Shown one piece after another: positions 1-7,719 of a stretch of DNA of 64,000 nucleotides. Made by a program: the position numbers and the translations under genes. How positions within the stretch are numbered: the stretch's first letter is position 1; the number at the start of each line of letters is the position of its first letter. Location: contig JAHXIO010000005.1 in assembly GCA_025655595.1 (NCBI GenBank), positions 682,001-746,000 on the forward strand. The letters are read 5' to 3'. The stretch comes from Candidatus Thiodiazotropha sp. (ex Monitilora ramsayi). Its GTDB lineage: Bacteria; Pseudomonadota; Gammaproteobacteria; Chromatiales; Chromatiaceae. The notes under the pieces were generated by a model. The model did not search any database, was not told the DNA's origin, and was given only the letters and a program-made list of their open reading frames with translations.

Positions 1-335
1 TAGGCCATCTCCTGCATGACGCGTCTCAACAGCGGTTTCGGCAGCAGGTTTTTTCGGTAACTGCTTCCGTGAGCGATACGCAATGCCGGCGTGTGATAGA
101 TCCCGATCAGCTCATCAAGTTTTTTGACCTGGCCCGGGTATCGGTTCAACCGACTGAGGCTGGCCAGCATTGCCTCGGCCAGTTGCTCGGGATTGGCGAA
201 GGGGAGGGCGGTGGCCCATGTGCGCAGTTCGCCCGGGTCCGTCTCCACCAAGGGATTTTCGAAAGGATCCGGCTTGGGGACGAAGAAGATCTCCTGTTTT
301 GCAGCCTGGTGTCTGTGGGTGAAGAAATCAAACAT
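1..335 (-). CDS. Conserved protein of unknown function, N-terminal part (cut by window start)
   Basis: An open frame begins with ATG at 335 on the minus strand and runs off the window start without a stop, giving about 111 residues. It starts MFDFFTHRHQAAKQEIF and is soluble-looking, with no signal peptide or membrane segment. The middle carries the segment ALPFANPEQLAEAMLASLS followed by LNRYPGQ, which looks like a helical domain. I do not recognise the family with certainty. It diverges from the thioredoxin gene at 543, and the roughly 200-base gap would hold both promoters. The function is unknown. Confidence 0.6.
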   Translation of the reverse strand, partial: MFDFFTHRHQAAKQEIFFVPKPDPFENPLVETDPGELRTWATALPFANPEQLAEAMLASLSRLNRYPGQVKKLDELIGIYHTPALRIAHGSSYRKNLLPKPLLRRVMQEMA

Positions 336-542
336 GCTGAAAAGGGTGGGTTTCCTGCGTACCGCCAATCAACCAACTATAGCATCGGACTCTATGGAAT
401 CCATCCACCCCTGCCTCCCTGTTAAGGTTTCCCTGAATTGCACTATGAGGAATTAAGCCTGAAAATGGTGGTCAGAATCAACGTTCAGCTGCCATAGATG
501 TAACATGGCAGACATCGGTGAGACCTAAATTAGGAGCGATAC

Positions 543-1025
543 ATGCCAGTGAGATCGGGGATCCGCCACGTTTTTCTTTTTCTGCTATGGGTGCTGATGC
601 CATCGTTACTGATGGCCGAACCCGTGGATTTTGAGCTGGAAGGTCTGGATGGGAAGACCTATAAACTATCCGACTATCGTGGGAAGTGGGTTCTGGTCAA
701 CTATTGGGCCACCTGGTGTCCACCGTGCCGCGAAGAGTTGCCGGAACTTGAGGTGTTCCATGCCAATCACAAAGATAAGGATGCAGTGGTGCTCGGTGTG
801 GCAATGGAGCGGATCAAGAAGGAGCGTCTCCAGGCCTTCGTCGATGACCAGTTCATCAGCTATCCGATTTTGATGATGAAGCCGGCTGCGAGTACGGAAC
901 TGGGCCGGGTGCCCGGCTTACCGACCTCCTATCTGATCGACCCAAAAGGGGAATTGGCTGCTCGTCAGGTCGGTCCGGTGACATTGGAGGATCTTGAAGC
1001 ATTCATAGCAAACGGAAACGAGTAG
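543..1025 (+). CDS. TlpA/ResA-family exported thioredoxin-like protein
   Basis: This 160-residue protein has a signal peptide (about residues 1-25, ending SLLMA) followed by a TlpA-like thioredoxin fold. The redox motif WCPPC (Cys59, Cys62) and the cis-proline segment GLPTSY (Pro128) are intact. Such proteins act in the periplasm as thiol-disulfide reductases, for instance in cytochrome c maturation or in keeping partner proteins reduced. The start is an ATG with an AGGAG ribosome site eight or so bases upstream. It opens a tight same-strand run with a second thioredoxin-like protein, a TolC-type protein and an HlyD-type adaptor. The exact substrate cannot be read from the sequence. Confidence 0.88.
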   Translation: MPVRSGIRHVFLFLLWVLMPSLLMAEPVDFELEGLDGKTYKLSDYRGKWVLVNYWATWCPPCREELPELEVFHANHKDKDAVVLGVAMERIKKERLQAFVDDQFISYPILMMKPAASTELGRVPGLPTSYLIDPKGELAARQVGPVTLEDLEAFIANGNE

Positions 1026-1034
1026 GAGCCTGCC

Positions 1035-1574
1035 ATGCGAAGACGACTGCGATGGTTGCCAGTACTGCTAATGATTGTTCTGGGCAGCACCCAGGCCGCG
1101 ACCCGTGATCCTGGAGAGTTCTTCTTCGATCAGGGGTTGGGCAATTTCAACGAGGAACTGGAGATTGCCAGGGATGAAGGCAAGAAAGGTGTGCTGATCA
1201 TGTTCGAAATGGATGAATGTCCTTTCTGCCACCGAATGAAAAGGCGGGTACTAAACCAGACAGTAGTACAGGACTACTTCAAGGATCACTTCCTGATCTA
1301 TACGGTGGATATCGAAGGCGATGTGGAGATTGCCGATTTCCAGGGCAGAACAATGAAAGAGAAGGACTTCGCTTTCAAAGTACACAAGGTGCGTGCCACA
1401 CCGGTATTTGGGTTTTTCGATCTGGACGGAAAGCTGATGACCCGTTTTACCGGCGCTACAAACGACGCACGTGAGTTCCTTTGGTTGGGTGAGTTTGTGG
1501 TGAACGATCACTACAAAACGACCAACTTTTCCCGTTACAAGAGGCAGAAGAAGAAGGAACTCAGGCAACAGTGA
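1035..1574 (+). CDS. Exported thioredoxin-fold protein (SoxW/thioredoxin_2-like)
   Basis: This protein has 179 residues with a signal peptide (about 1-21) and a thioredoxin fold of the SoxW/DsbC-like single-domain type. The active motif is CPFC (Cys62, Cys65), with a cis-proline in RATPVFGF (Pro123). The C terminus is a basic tail rich in Lys and Arg. Related proteins reduce periplasmic partners, and in sulfur oxidisers SoxW sits with sox genes. No sox genes are present here, so that role is not supported. It starts nine bases after the preceding thioredoxin gene, and its stop overlaps the GTG start of the TolC-type gene, so the three are probably co-transcribed and translationally coupled. 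Confidence 0.82.
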   Translation: MRRRLRWLPVLLMIVLGSTQAATRDPGEFFFDQGLGNFNEELEIARDEGKKGVLIMFEMDECPFCHRMKRRVLNQTVVQDYFKDHFLIYTVDIEGDVEIADFQGRTMKEKDFAFKVHKVRATPVFGFFDLDGKLMTRFTGATNDAREFLWLGEFVVNDHYKTTNFSRYKRQKKKELRQQ

Positions 1575-2881
1575 GTAGTTTGGCTCGGCAGAGCAACACC
1601 CTGGCAGGTCTGCTGTTGCGGGTCATTCTGACCTGTTTCGCAGCATCGGTTTGGGCGCAACAGCCACTACCCTCTCCGCTCTCGCTGGAGCAGGCATTGG
1701 TCATCGCAGATGAGACCCATCCCGACAGGCTGTTGGCCGATGCGGCGCTGGCGCAAGCGATGGCAAGACGCCAGCAGATTGAATCGGTGTATGACACCCA
1801 GCTGAAACTTACCGGTGAATTGCGCGCTATCGATCCCTCAGAGATCGCGGTCTACCAGACCCACAACGACAGCCTCGCCCGGCTCAATCTCAGCAAGCAG
1901 CTCTACGACTTTGGTCGTACCGCCCGGGCAGAGGAGGCGGCGGATGCTACCCTGGCCTCCCGGGAGTGGCGGCTCAAGGCGGTGAGACAGCAACGACGGC
2001 TTGAGGTGATGCAGCGTTTTTTCGCCGTGTTACTGGCCGATCTGAAAAACGCCCGGGACAACGAGGCGCTCTCGATCGCCTTTATCCGTTTTGACCGGGC
2101 CTCCAACAGGCATGAACTGGGTAAAGTCTCAGACGTCGATCTTCTGGAGTTGGAGAGTCATTATCAGCAGACACGTCGGGAGCTGTCCGCCAGCGGCAAT
2201 CAGCAGCGCATTACACGCTCCCAGCTGGCGATCAGCCTGAATCGTCCCACCGACCTTCCGGCAGACCTGGTAGCGCCGGATATCGAGGTAAAGCCCTTCA
2301 CTGACGATTTGGAGCCCTGGGTCGAGAAGGCCCTGTCCGGCAATCCGGAACTGCTGGCGTTACGGGCCGGGGTCGAAGCGGCGCGAAAGCGGCTGCAGGC
2401 CAGCGAGGCGGCAGACAATCCTGTGTTGCGGGGAGAGCTCGAAGCAGCCACCTATGAAAGGGAGCTGGGAGGAAGAAACCCACTCACCGCGGCGCTTGTC
2501 TTTGAGGTTCCCCTCTATACCGGCAGCCGGGTGGATGCCGAAGCGGCGGAACAGCGGGCGATTCTGCAGCAAAAGGAAGCGGAGCTGAAGGCTTTCGAAC
2601 TGCAGATACATCAGCAGGTGCTGGAAGTCTGGCTGGCGTTGGACCGGCTTAGAGTGGAGGCGGAAGCGTTGTTTGTCACAGCCGATTTCCGGGACCTCTC
2701 ACTGGATCGCAGCCGTACGCTCTATGATCTGGATATGCAGACGGATTTAGGCGATTCCATGACTCAGATTGCCGATATACAGTGGCGCATGGCGGAAAAC
2801 CAATACGACAGGTTACTGCTGCTGGCCCGCCTGAAGGCGTTGACCGGCAGCCTGTTGCCTACCGAGGAGACACAGGAATGA
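1571..2881 (+). CDS. TolC-family outer-membrane efflux protein
   Basis: This 436-residue protein has a signal peptide ending near VWA (about residue 29) and a body of long amphipathic helices in two similar halves, as in OEP/TolC trimeric outer-membrane channels. The segment SLEQALVIADETHP is the usual start of the first OEP repeat. The start is GTG, overlapping the TGA of the upstream gene. Its own stop overlaps the ATG of the HlyD-type adaptor (ATGA). TolC proteins work with an adaptor and an inner-membrane pump. The adaptor is next, but no inner-membrane pump follows, so the complex must use a pump encoded elsewhere or be incomplete. Confidence 0.87.
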   Translation: MSSLARQSNTLAGLLLRVILTCFAASVWAQQPLPSPLSLEQALVIADETHPDRLLADAALAQAMARRQQIESVYDTQLKLTGELRAIDPSEIAVYQTHNDSLARLNLSKQLYDFGRTARAEEAADATLASREWRLKAVRQQRRLEVMQRFFAVLLADLKNARDNEALSIAFIRFDRASNRHELGKVSDVDLLELESHYQQTRRELSASGNQQRITRSQLAISLNRPTDLPADLVAPDIEVKPFTDDLEPWVEKALSGNPELLALRAGVEAARKRLQASEAADNPVLRGELEAATYERELGGRNPLTAALVFEVPLYTGSRVDAEAAEQRAILQQKEAELKAFELQIHQQVLEVWLALDRLRVEAEALFVTADFRDLSLDRSRTLYDLDMQTDLGDSMTQIADIQWRMAENQYDRLLLLARLKALTGSLLPTEETQE

Positions 2882-3663
2882 GCATGATAAGAGGCTGCCG
2901 GATCTATCTCCTGGCCACCACTCTGTTTTTGAGTGGTCAATTGAATGCGCAGGACATCTCTGCAGTCACCGACTGGTACAATCGGGTGACACTCACCACG
3001 GTGAGCAGCGGAATGGCGGCTAAAGTGAATGCCGCGGTAGGTGATGAAGTCACCAAGGGCAGTCTTTTGATCGAGCTCGACCAACGCCAGTACCAGACTC
3101 GGTTGGCAGCCGCGGAATCACGTCGTGAGGCCGCCATGCAGATGAACAGTGAAGCCAAGCGGGAATTGGACCGTTCCCTGGAGCTCTACGACCGGACGTT
3201 GTTGTCGGACCATGAACGTAAACTGGCGGAAATCGAGGCGGCCAAGGCGGATGCGGAATTTCGTGAGGCTGAGGCCAAGCTGGTGGATGTCCGATTGGGA
3301 AAAGAGTACAGCCGCATCAATGCACCATTCAACGGCCTCGTGGTGGGTGTGCATGTGCAGTCGGGTCAGGCAGTCATCAACCGCCTCGAGACTGTCCCCC
3401 TGGTTACATTGGTGGAGCATCAACGCATGAAGGCGGTGGCTCAGGTGGATGAGCGTACACTGGCACGGCTACAAACCGGCGATCCCGTCAAGATCGGGGT
3501 AAGGGGAGAGTGGCTGGAGGGAAATATTACCACCTTGGGGTTTGATCCTATTTCTCAGACAAACAACGGCCCCTTGTTTCGGCTCGAAGCCGTGTTCAGA
3601 CCAGCCGAAGGAAAGGGCTTGCGGGCCGGCGAGCAGGCAGTGGTAAGATTGCCCGATGAATGA
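2878..3663 (+). CDS. HlyD/RND-type periplasmic adaptor subunit
   Basis: This protein of 261 residues is exported: a hydrophobic signal segment ends around LNAQD. It contains a biotinyl-lipoyl-like half, a coiled-coil hairpin (alternating Glu/Ala/Lys region roughly 80-150), the second lipoyl half around [13 protein letters not shown], and a beta-barrel domain. That is the membrane-fusion-protein layout, on the short side for the family. I chose ATG 2878 because it overlaps the TolC stop as ATGA. A longer frame upstream lies inside the TolC gene. The last eight bases overlap acyP. It should bridge the TolC-type channel to an inner-membrane transporter that is not encoded nearby. Confidence 0.85.
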   Translation: MSMIRGCRIYLLATTLFLSGQLNAQDISAVTDWYNRVTLTTVSSGMAAKVNAAVGDEVTKGSLLIELDQRQYQTRLAAAESRREAAMQMNSEAKRELDRSLELYDRTLLSDHERKLAEIEAAKADAEFREAEAKLVDVRLGKEYSRINAPFNGLVVGVHVQSGQAVINRLETVPLVTLVEHQRMKAVAQVDERTLARLQTGDPVKIGVRGEWLEGNITTLGFDPISQTNNGPLFRLEAVFRPAEGKGLRAGEQAVVRLPDE

Positions 3664-3946
3664 GAATACAAACAACAGGCCTGTCTGTATCAAATGTTTG
3701 GTGGCGGGCCGGGTGCAGGGTGTCTTCTTTCGGGCATCAACCCGCCATCAAGCCCAAATGCTTGGGCTCACGGGTTATGCAAAAAACCTACTGGATGGCC
3801 GTGTGGAAGTCGTGGCCTGCGGTGAGGTGGATGCAGTGGAAGCACTCCGGGACTGGCTGAGTAAAGGCCCTGAGCAGGCACGAGTTACAGGCGTCGCCAG
3901 CGAGTTTATTGAGTATCGGGATTTTTCCCAATTCCGCGTGAGCTGA
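3656..3946 (+). CDS. acyP: Acylphosphatase
   Basis: This 96-residue protein is the normal size for acylphosphatase, a small cytosolic enzyme that hydrolyses carboxyl-phosphate bonds such as in acetyl phosphate or 1,3-bisphosphoglycerate. The signature GRVQGVFFR, carrying the phosphate-binding loop and catalytic Arg, is intact, as is [17 protein letters not shown] with the catalytic Asn. It overlaps the 3' end of the HlyD-type gene by eight bases, so it is probably expressed from the same transcript, although a link in function is not evident. Confidence 0.95.
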   Translation: MNENTNNRPVCIKCLVAGRVQGVFFRASTRHQAQMLGLTGYAKNLLDGRVEVVACGEVDAVEALRDWLSKGPEQARVTGVASEFIEYRDFSQFRVS

Positions 3947-4048
3947 ACCCTGCCTTCGTCCTGATTTATATCCAGATATATCTCGATCCATTATCGATGG
4001 ATGAGTGTCATCGATAACTGGTTGAAATCGTTCGGCCAACGCATGGCT

Positions 4049-4738
4049 TCAGTTGTCGAGGTCCTGTGTGTAACCCGGTTGATCCAAAGGCCTGAACTTC
4101 ATGGTCCGCCCCTCGTGGATAACCGTCTCAGGTGCTAACTTGGCAGTGGGTTTGTTCGTTTCCGTTGTCTCAGGATAGGTGATGGGCGCTATGGGTTCCG
4201 GTGCACTGTTGATCGGTGGATATTCTATGGGGGCTATTGCTTCTGGCTGTGGGGCCGGTGCAGGCTCCCCTATATCCGCTTTCGCAGGCTCAGCCTGATC
4301 GTCCAGCGGGCGAAACCGATAGCCTTGCATATTGCCGGGAAGCCGATACTCAGGTGCGGCTGGTTTAGGTTCGCTGCGTACGGTCTGAGGCTTTGGGACC
4401 GGTGCCGGAGTGGGTGCCGCCGGGGCAGGTGCGGTCTGAGGATATGGGTACCCGTAACCGTAACCGGCGGGTGGTTGATGTGTTGGGTAGCCGTATGCAG
4501 GGGGATAGGCCGGAGGTGGTGCATATCGTCCTTCCGGATATCCGTTGTAGCGCCGATTGGAGGAGCCGAAAAAGCTCTGCATCGGGTTTGGCATCCGGTT
4601 CATCGCGTTACCGGGGTTGAAATTGAACTCCCGAGTCTCCCGGTCGCCATCACCTGCCGGGCCGTAATAGTCTTGTGCCATCAGCAGGGAACAGGCCGGC
4701 AAAAGGCCCCAAATCATCAGCCGGAGGTGTCGTTTCAT
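4049..4738 (-). CDS. Exported Pro/Tyr-rich protein of unknown function
   Basis: This protein of about 229 residues has a signal peptide (MKRHLRLMIWGLLPACSLLMA). The ATG at 4738 was chosen over an in-frame upstream start because the signal peptide begins there. The mature part is low-complexity: a Pro/Tyr/Gly-rich stretch with YGYPTHQPPAGYGYGYPYP-like repeats, then an Ala/Pro/Glu-rich linker. A short motif occurs twice, as GYRFRPLDD and as MKFRPLDQ near the C terminus. No enzymatic domain is visible. It could be a surface or envelope structural protein. It is divergent from sfsA, with an 83-base gap. Confidence 0.7.
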   Translation of the reverse strand: MKRHLRLMIWGLLPACSLLMAQDYYGPAGDGDRETREFNFNPGNAMNRMPNPMQSFFGSSNRRYNGYPEGRYAPPPAYPPAYGYPTHQPPAGYGYGYPYPQTAPAPAAPTPAPVPKPQTVRSEPKPAAPEYRLPGNMQGYRFRPLDDQAEPAKADIGEPAPAPQPEAIAPIEYPPINSAPEPIAPITYPETTETNKPTAKLAPETVIHEGRTMKFRPLDQPGYTQDLDN

Positions 4739-4821
4739 TATTTGTCCTCGGGTACTTGCGGGTCGTTTTTTCGTTATCGATAGCGGTAATATTAAGTCTC
4801 TCTTCAGACTCATGCAAAAAG

Positions 4822-5529
4822 ATGCAGTTACCCCCCCTTACCGAAGGCCGCATTATCAAACGCTATAAGCGTTTTTTGGCCGATGTCGTGTTGTCAGACG
4901 GTCGACTGGTGACGGCGCATTGCCCCAACACCGGCAGCATGCAGGGGTGCTGGGAACCGGACGCCCCGGTGCAGCTCAGCCACAGCGACAATCCCAAGCG
5001 GAAACTGGCCTGGACTCTGGAGCGTGTGGACATGGGTAATGGTTGGATAGGTGTACATACCGGAAGGACAAATCCGGTGATCGAGGAAGCGGTTCGACGG
5101 GAGCTGATCCCTCAATTGGGTGGATACGCATCTGTTCGCAGGGAGGTGGTATTCGAACCGGCCGGATTCGAACGCGCCCGTTTCGATCTCTTTCTCTCGC
5201 ACGGTACGGCACCCGATGCTTGGGTGGAGGTGAAGAATGTCACCCTTTGGCTGGATGATGTACTGGCCTTTCCCGATGCGGTGACGACGCGTGGACGCAA
5301 GCATCTGCAGCTGTTGGCCGAGGCTGTCCGACAGAGTTACCGGGGTGTAATGGTTTATGCCCTTAACCGGCCGGAGGGACGGTGCTTCAGACCGGCGGAT
5401 GAGATCGATCCTGGCTATGCCGATACACTGCGTCAAGTGGTCGAGCAGGGTGTAGAGGTGATTGCCCTGAGACTTTCCCACCAGAATGAAGAGATGCAGG
5501 TGTCCGCTGAAGTGCCTGTGGTTTTATAA
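4822..5529 (+). CDS. sfsA: Sugar fermentation stimulation protein homolog SfsA
   Basis: This 235-residue protein matches the length and pattern of SfsA, a nuclease-fold, DNA-binding protein first described for its effect on maltose metabolism in Escherichia coli. Family landmarks are TEGRIIKRYKRFLADV at the N terminus, CPNTGSM, the WVEVKNVTLW segment holding the acidic/Lys nuclease-type residues, and FPDAVTTRGRKHL. The start at 4822 fits the conserved N terminus. Upstream in-frame codons would overlap the divergent exported-protein gene. Its precise cellular role remains unclear even in model organisms. Confidence 0.93.
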   Translation: MQLPPLTEGRIIKRYKRFLADVVLSDGRLVTAHCPNTGSMQGCWEPDAPVQLSHSDNPKRKLAWTLERVDMGNGWIGVHTGRTNPVIEEAVRRELIPQLGGYASVRREVVFEPAGFERARFDLFLSHGTAPDAWVEVKNVTLWLDDVLAFPDAVTTRGRKHLQLLAEAVRQSYRGVMVYALNRPEGRCFRPADEIDPGYADTLRQVVEQGVEVIALRLSHQNEEMQVSAEVPVVL

Positions 5530-5619
5530 CCCGCCACTTCCACTGTGACGGTCTGTCGATTGATTCTTTAAGAAGATACGGACGACACGGTGGCCATGAG
5601 TGATTACGGGATAGAAGGA

Positions 5620-6417
5620 TCAGTAACCCATGGAAGCGAGATCGAGACCGGAGGGTACCTCCGGCAACAGACCGAGCCCCGTCTTGATCTCTCCATCCGG
5701 CAGCAGTTCCATCCAGCGGTAACCCGGCGGGCAGGCATCGATACCGAAATCGTCCTGACCGGCAATGAACTGGACACAGGTCGATGGCGTTCCCAGTAAC
5801 TTGACGCCGTTGTAGTCCCCTTCGAATTCCTGGTGGATATGCCCGCACAGGATGGCTTTGACTTGCGGGTGTTGGTCGATGAGGCTGAACAGCTGATCCG
5901 GGTTGCGTAACGCCATGGTATCCATCCATCGGCTGCCGACCGGAAGAGGATGATGATGCATGCAGATCAGCGTGTGTTTGTCGGTATGGGCCTCGAGCAG
6001 GAGTTGCAGCAGCTCCATCTGTGTTTTATCAAGATTGCCGCTCTCATTGCCGGGAATGGTCGAGTCGAGAAAGATCAGTGACCATCCGTCCTCCTGCACA
6101 CTGGGCTGGGTGTGAACGTTGTCCTGATTCAGGAGTTGCTTCATCTTATGCGGCAGATCGTGGTTACCGGGCAGACAGTAGGTGGGAATGCCGGTAAGTT
6201 TGAGGCGACCGAGCAGACGCTTATAACCTTTCTCCGAAGCATCGTGCACCAGATCCCCGGTAGCCAGCATCAGATCGGGTACCCCCTGCTCATGCAACGC
6301 CTGCGCAAGCACCTGATCGAAAGTCTCCAGGGTATTGATGCCTAGCAGGCAGCGGGACGGGTCAGCATAGAGATGACTGTCTGTGAGTTGCAGAACCTTC
6401 AAACTCCTCTCCGGCAT
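5620..6417 (-). CDS. cpdA: 3',5'-cyclic-AMP phosphodiesterase CpdA
   Basis: This 265-residue class III metallophosphoesterase would hydrolyse cAMP to 5'-AMP. All metal-binding motifs are present in order: DSH (13-15), GDLVHD (54-59), GNHD (84-87), the HHHP run (154-157) and GHIH (192-195). The length and the N-terminal KVLQLTDSHLYAD are typical for CpdA. It is divergent from oxyR with a 290-base gap. Its presence suggests cAMP/CRP signalling in the organism, but no crp or cya gene lies in the window. Confidence 0.93.
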   Translation of the reverse strand: MPERSLKVLQLTDSHLYADPSRCLLGINTLETFDQVLAQALHEQGVPDLMLATGDLVHDASEKGYKRLLGRLKLTGIPTYCLPGNHDLPHKMKQLLNQDNVHTQPSVQEDGWSLIFLDSTIPGNESGNLDKTQMELLQLLLEAHTDKHTLICMHHHPLPVGSRWMDTMALRNPDQLFSLIDQHPQVKAILCGHIHQEFEGDYNGVKLLGTPSTCVQFIAGQDDFGIDACPPGYRWMELLPDGEIKTGLGLLPEVPSGLDLASMGY

Positions 6418-6708
6418 CGGTAGAAGCGCTCTTTAGGCTGATTAACTAAACTGCTGATAACGCGTTTCATCTATCGAGGTTATGGGTTATCCGTGATGGT
6501 CAGCACCATACTCCCGGAAATCCCAGTTGAATGTATTTCAGTAATATTAGATCAGTTTTTACCAAAGTAAAAAAACCAAAAGCACACTTTTTTACAGATT
6601 TGTCCTCAACTTAGTGACTTTTTCCAAAACTTTCCACATTTTTTGCCGATGCGTTAACACTTCTGATCACGATTAGTGAAATCTATTGGGTCGTCTACAC
6701 TATGTTTT
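6418..6708. promoter_or_regulatory. Divergent cpdA/oxyR intergenic region
   Basis: This 291-base AT-rich stretch separates two divergent genes and should contain both promoters. The half near oxyR is rich in A and T runs (6555-6600). OxyR usually binds its own promoter region, so an OxyR operator is expected here, but I could not identify the four spaced ATAG-type elements with confidence. Confidence 0.4.
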
Positions 6709-7665
6709 ATGACACTCAGTGAACTCAGATACATCGTCGCCGTCGCCAGAGAGCGCCACTTCGGGCATGCTGCTGAGTCCTGCTTTGTCAGTCAGCCGAC
6801 CCTTAGTGTTGCGGTGAAAAAACTGGAGGAGGAGCTTGGCGTCGGACTCTTCGAGCGCGGGCAGGGAGAAGTGAGCCTGACACCTGCGGGGGAGCGGATC
6901 GTAACCCAGGCGCAACGAGTACTTGAAGAGGCAGGCATCATTCGGGAACTGGCCAGTCAGAGTAAAGACCAGCTTTCAGGTCCCTTGAGAGTGGGTGCTA
7001 TCTATACCGTCGGTCCCTATCTACTGCCTCACCTAGTGCCGATACTGACGCAGAAAGCCGTGGGCATGCCGCTGATCATCAGAGAGAACTTCACCTCTGT
7101 ACTCAACGATCAGCTCAAGCGCGGCGAGCTCGATGTAATCATCATCTCCTATCCTTTTGACGAGCCCGGCATTCAGACCCGTCCGCTCTACGATGAGGGT
7201 TTTTCGGTGCTGTTGCCGAGCCGGCATCCACTCAGTGCCAGTGCATCCATCCGGCCTGAACAGCTGGAGGGAGAGAATGTGCTGCTGCTGGGCGACGGCC
7301 ACTGTTTCCGTGATCAGGTATTGCACATCTGTCCCGGATGTCTGCAGAAAAGTAATGGAGAGGGTGGCCTGCAACGAAATCTGGAAGGGGGTTCTCTGGA
7401 GACTATCCGTTACATGGTGGCCAGTGGTATCGGCGTTACCGTGTTGCCCGATACGGCGATCGGCCTGGATCAGATGCCTTGGGACCTGCTCACGGCAAGA
7501 CCGCTTGAAGTCGATGAGTCGCAACGCCGGGTGGCGCTGGCCTGGCGAAAGAGTTTTCCCCGCCCCGAAGCGATCAATCTGCTTTGGGAATCGATTCGGA
7601 CATGTGACCTCAGCGGCGTCCACCTCGTGGATGAACCCCTGGCGATAGGATCTGCCGTTGGATGA
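6709..7665 (+). CDS. oxyR: Hydrogen peroxide-inducible transcription activator OxyR
   Basis: This LysR-family regulator of 318 residues has an N-terminal winged helix-turn-helix (HAAESCFVSQPTLSVAVKKLE) and a C-terminal regulatory domain. With the ATG at 6709 the two redox-sensing cysteines fall at Cys199 (GDGHCFRDQ) and Cys208 (HICPGC), exactly the Escherichia coli OxyR positions, which fixes the start. An upstream in-frame GTG would add 11 residues without homology. Oxidation to the 199-208 disulfide turns on antioxidant genes. Those targets are not in the window. A REP element lies just behind its stop. Confidence 0.95.
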   Translation: MTLSELRYIVAVARERHFGHAAESCFVSQPTLSVAVKKLEEELGVGLFERGQGEVSLTPAGERIVTQAQRVLEEAGIIRELASQSKDQLSGPLRVGAIYTVGPYLLPHLVPILTQKAVGMPLIIRENFTSVLNDQLKRGELDVIIISYPFDEPGIQTRPLYDEGFSVLLPSRHPLSASASIRPEQLEGENVLLLGDGHCFRDQVLHICPGCLQKSNGEGGLQRNLEGGSLETIRYMVASGIGVTVLPDTAIGLDQMPWDLLTARPLEVDESQRRVALAWRKSFPRPEAINLLWESIRTCDLSGVHLVDEPLAIGSAVG

Positions 7666-7669
7666 AGAT

Positions 7670-7692
7670 GGTGCGGCTGGGCCGCACCCTAC
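7670..7692. repeat. REP element (single) between oxyR and the aldolase gene
   Basis: The hairpin is GGTGCGGC-TGG-GCCGCACC followed by CTAC. It has the same stem and tail as the REP copies around the RAYT gene at 13.5-14.1 kb. It lies in the convergent gap after oxyR, a usual REP location, and may stabilise transcript ends. Confidence 0.85.
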
Positions 7693-7719
7693 TCAAAGAT
7701 TCAATCCGCAATAGACGAT

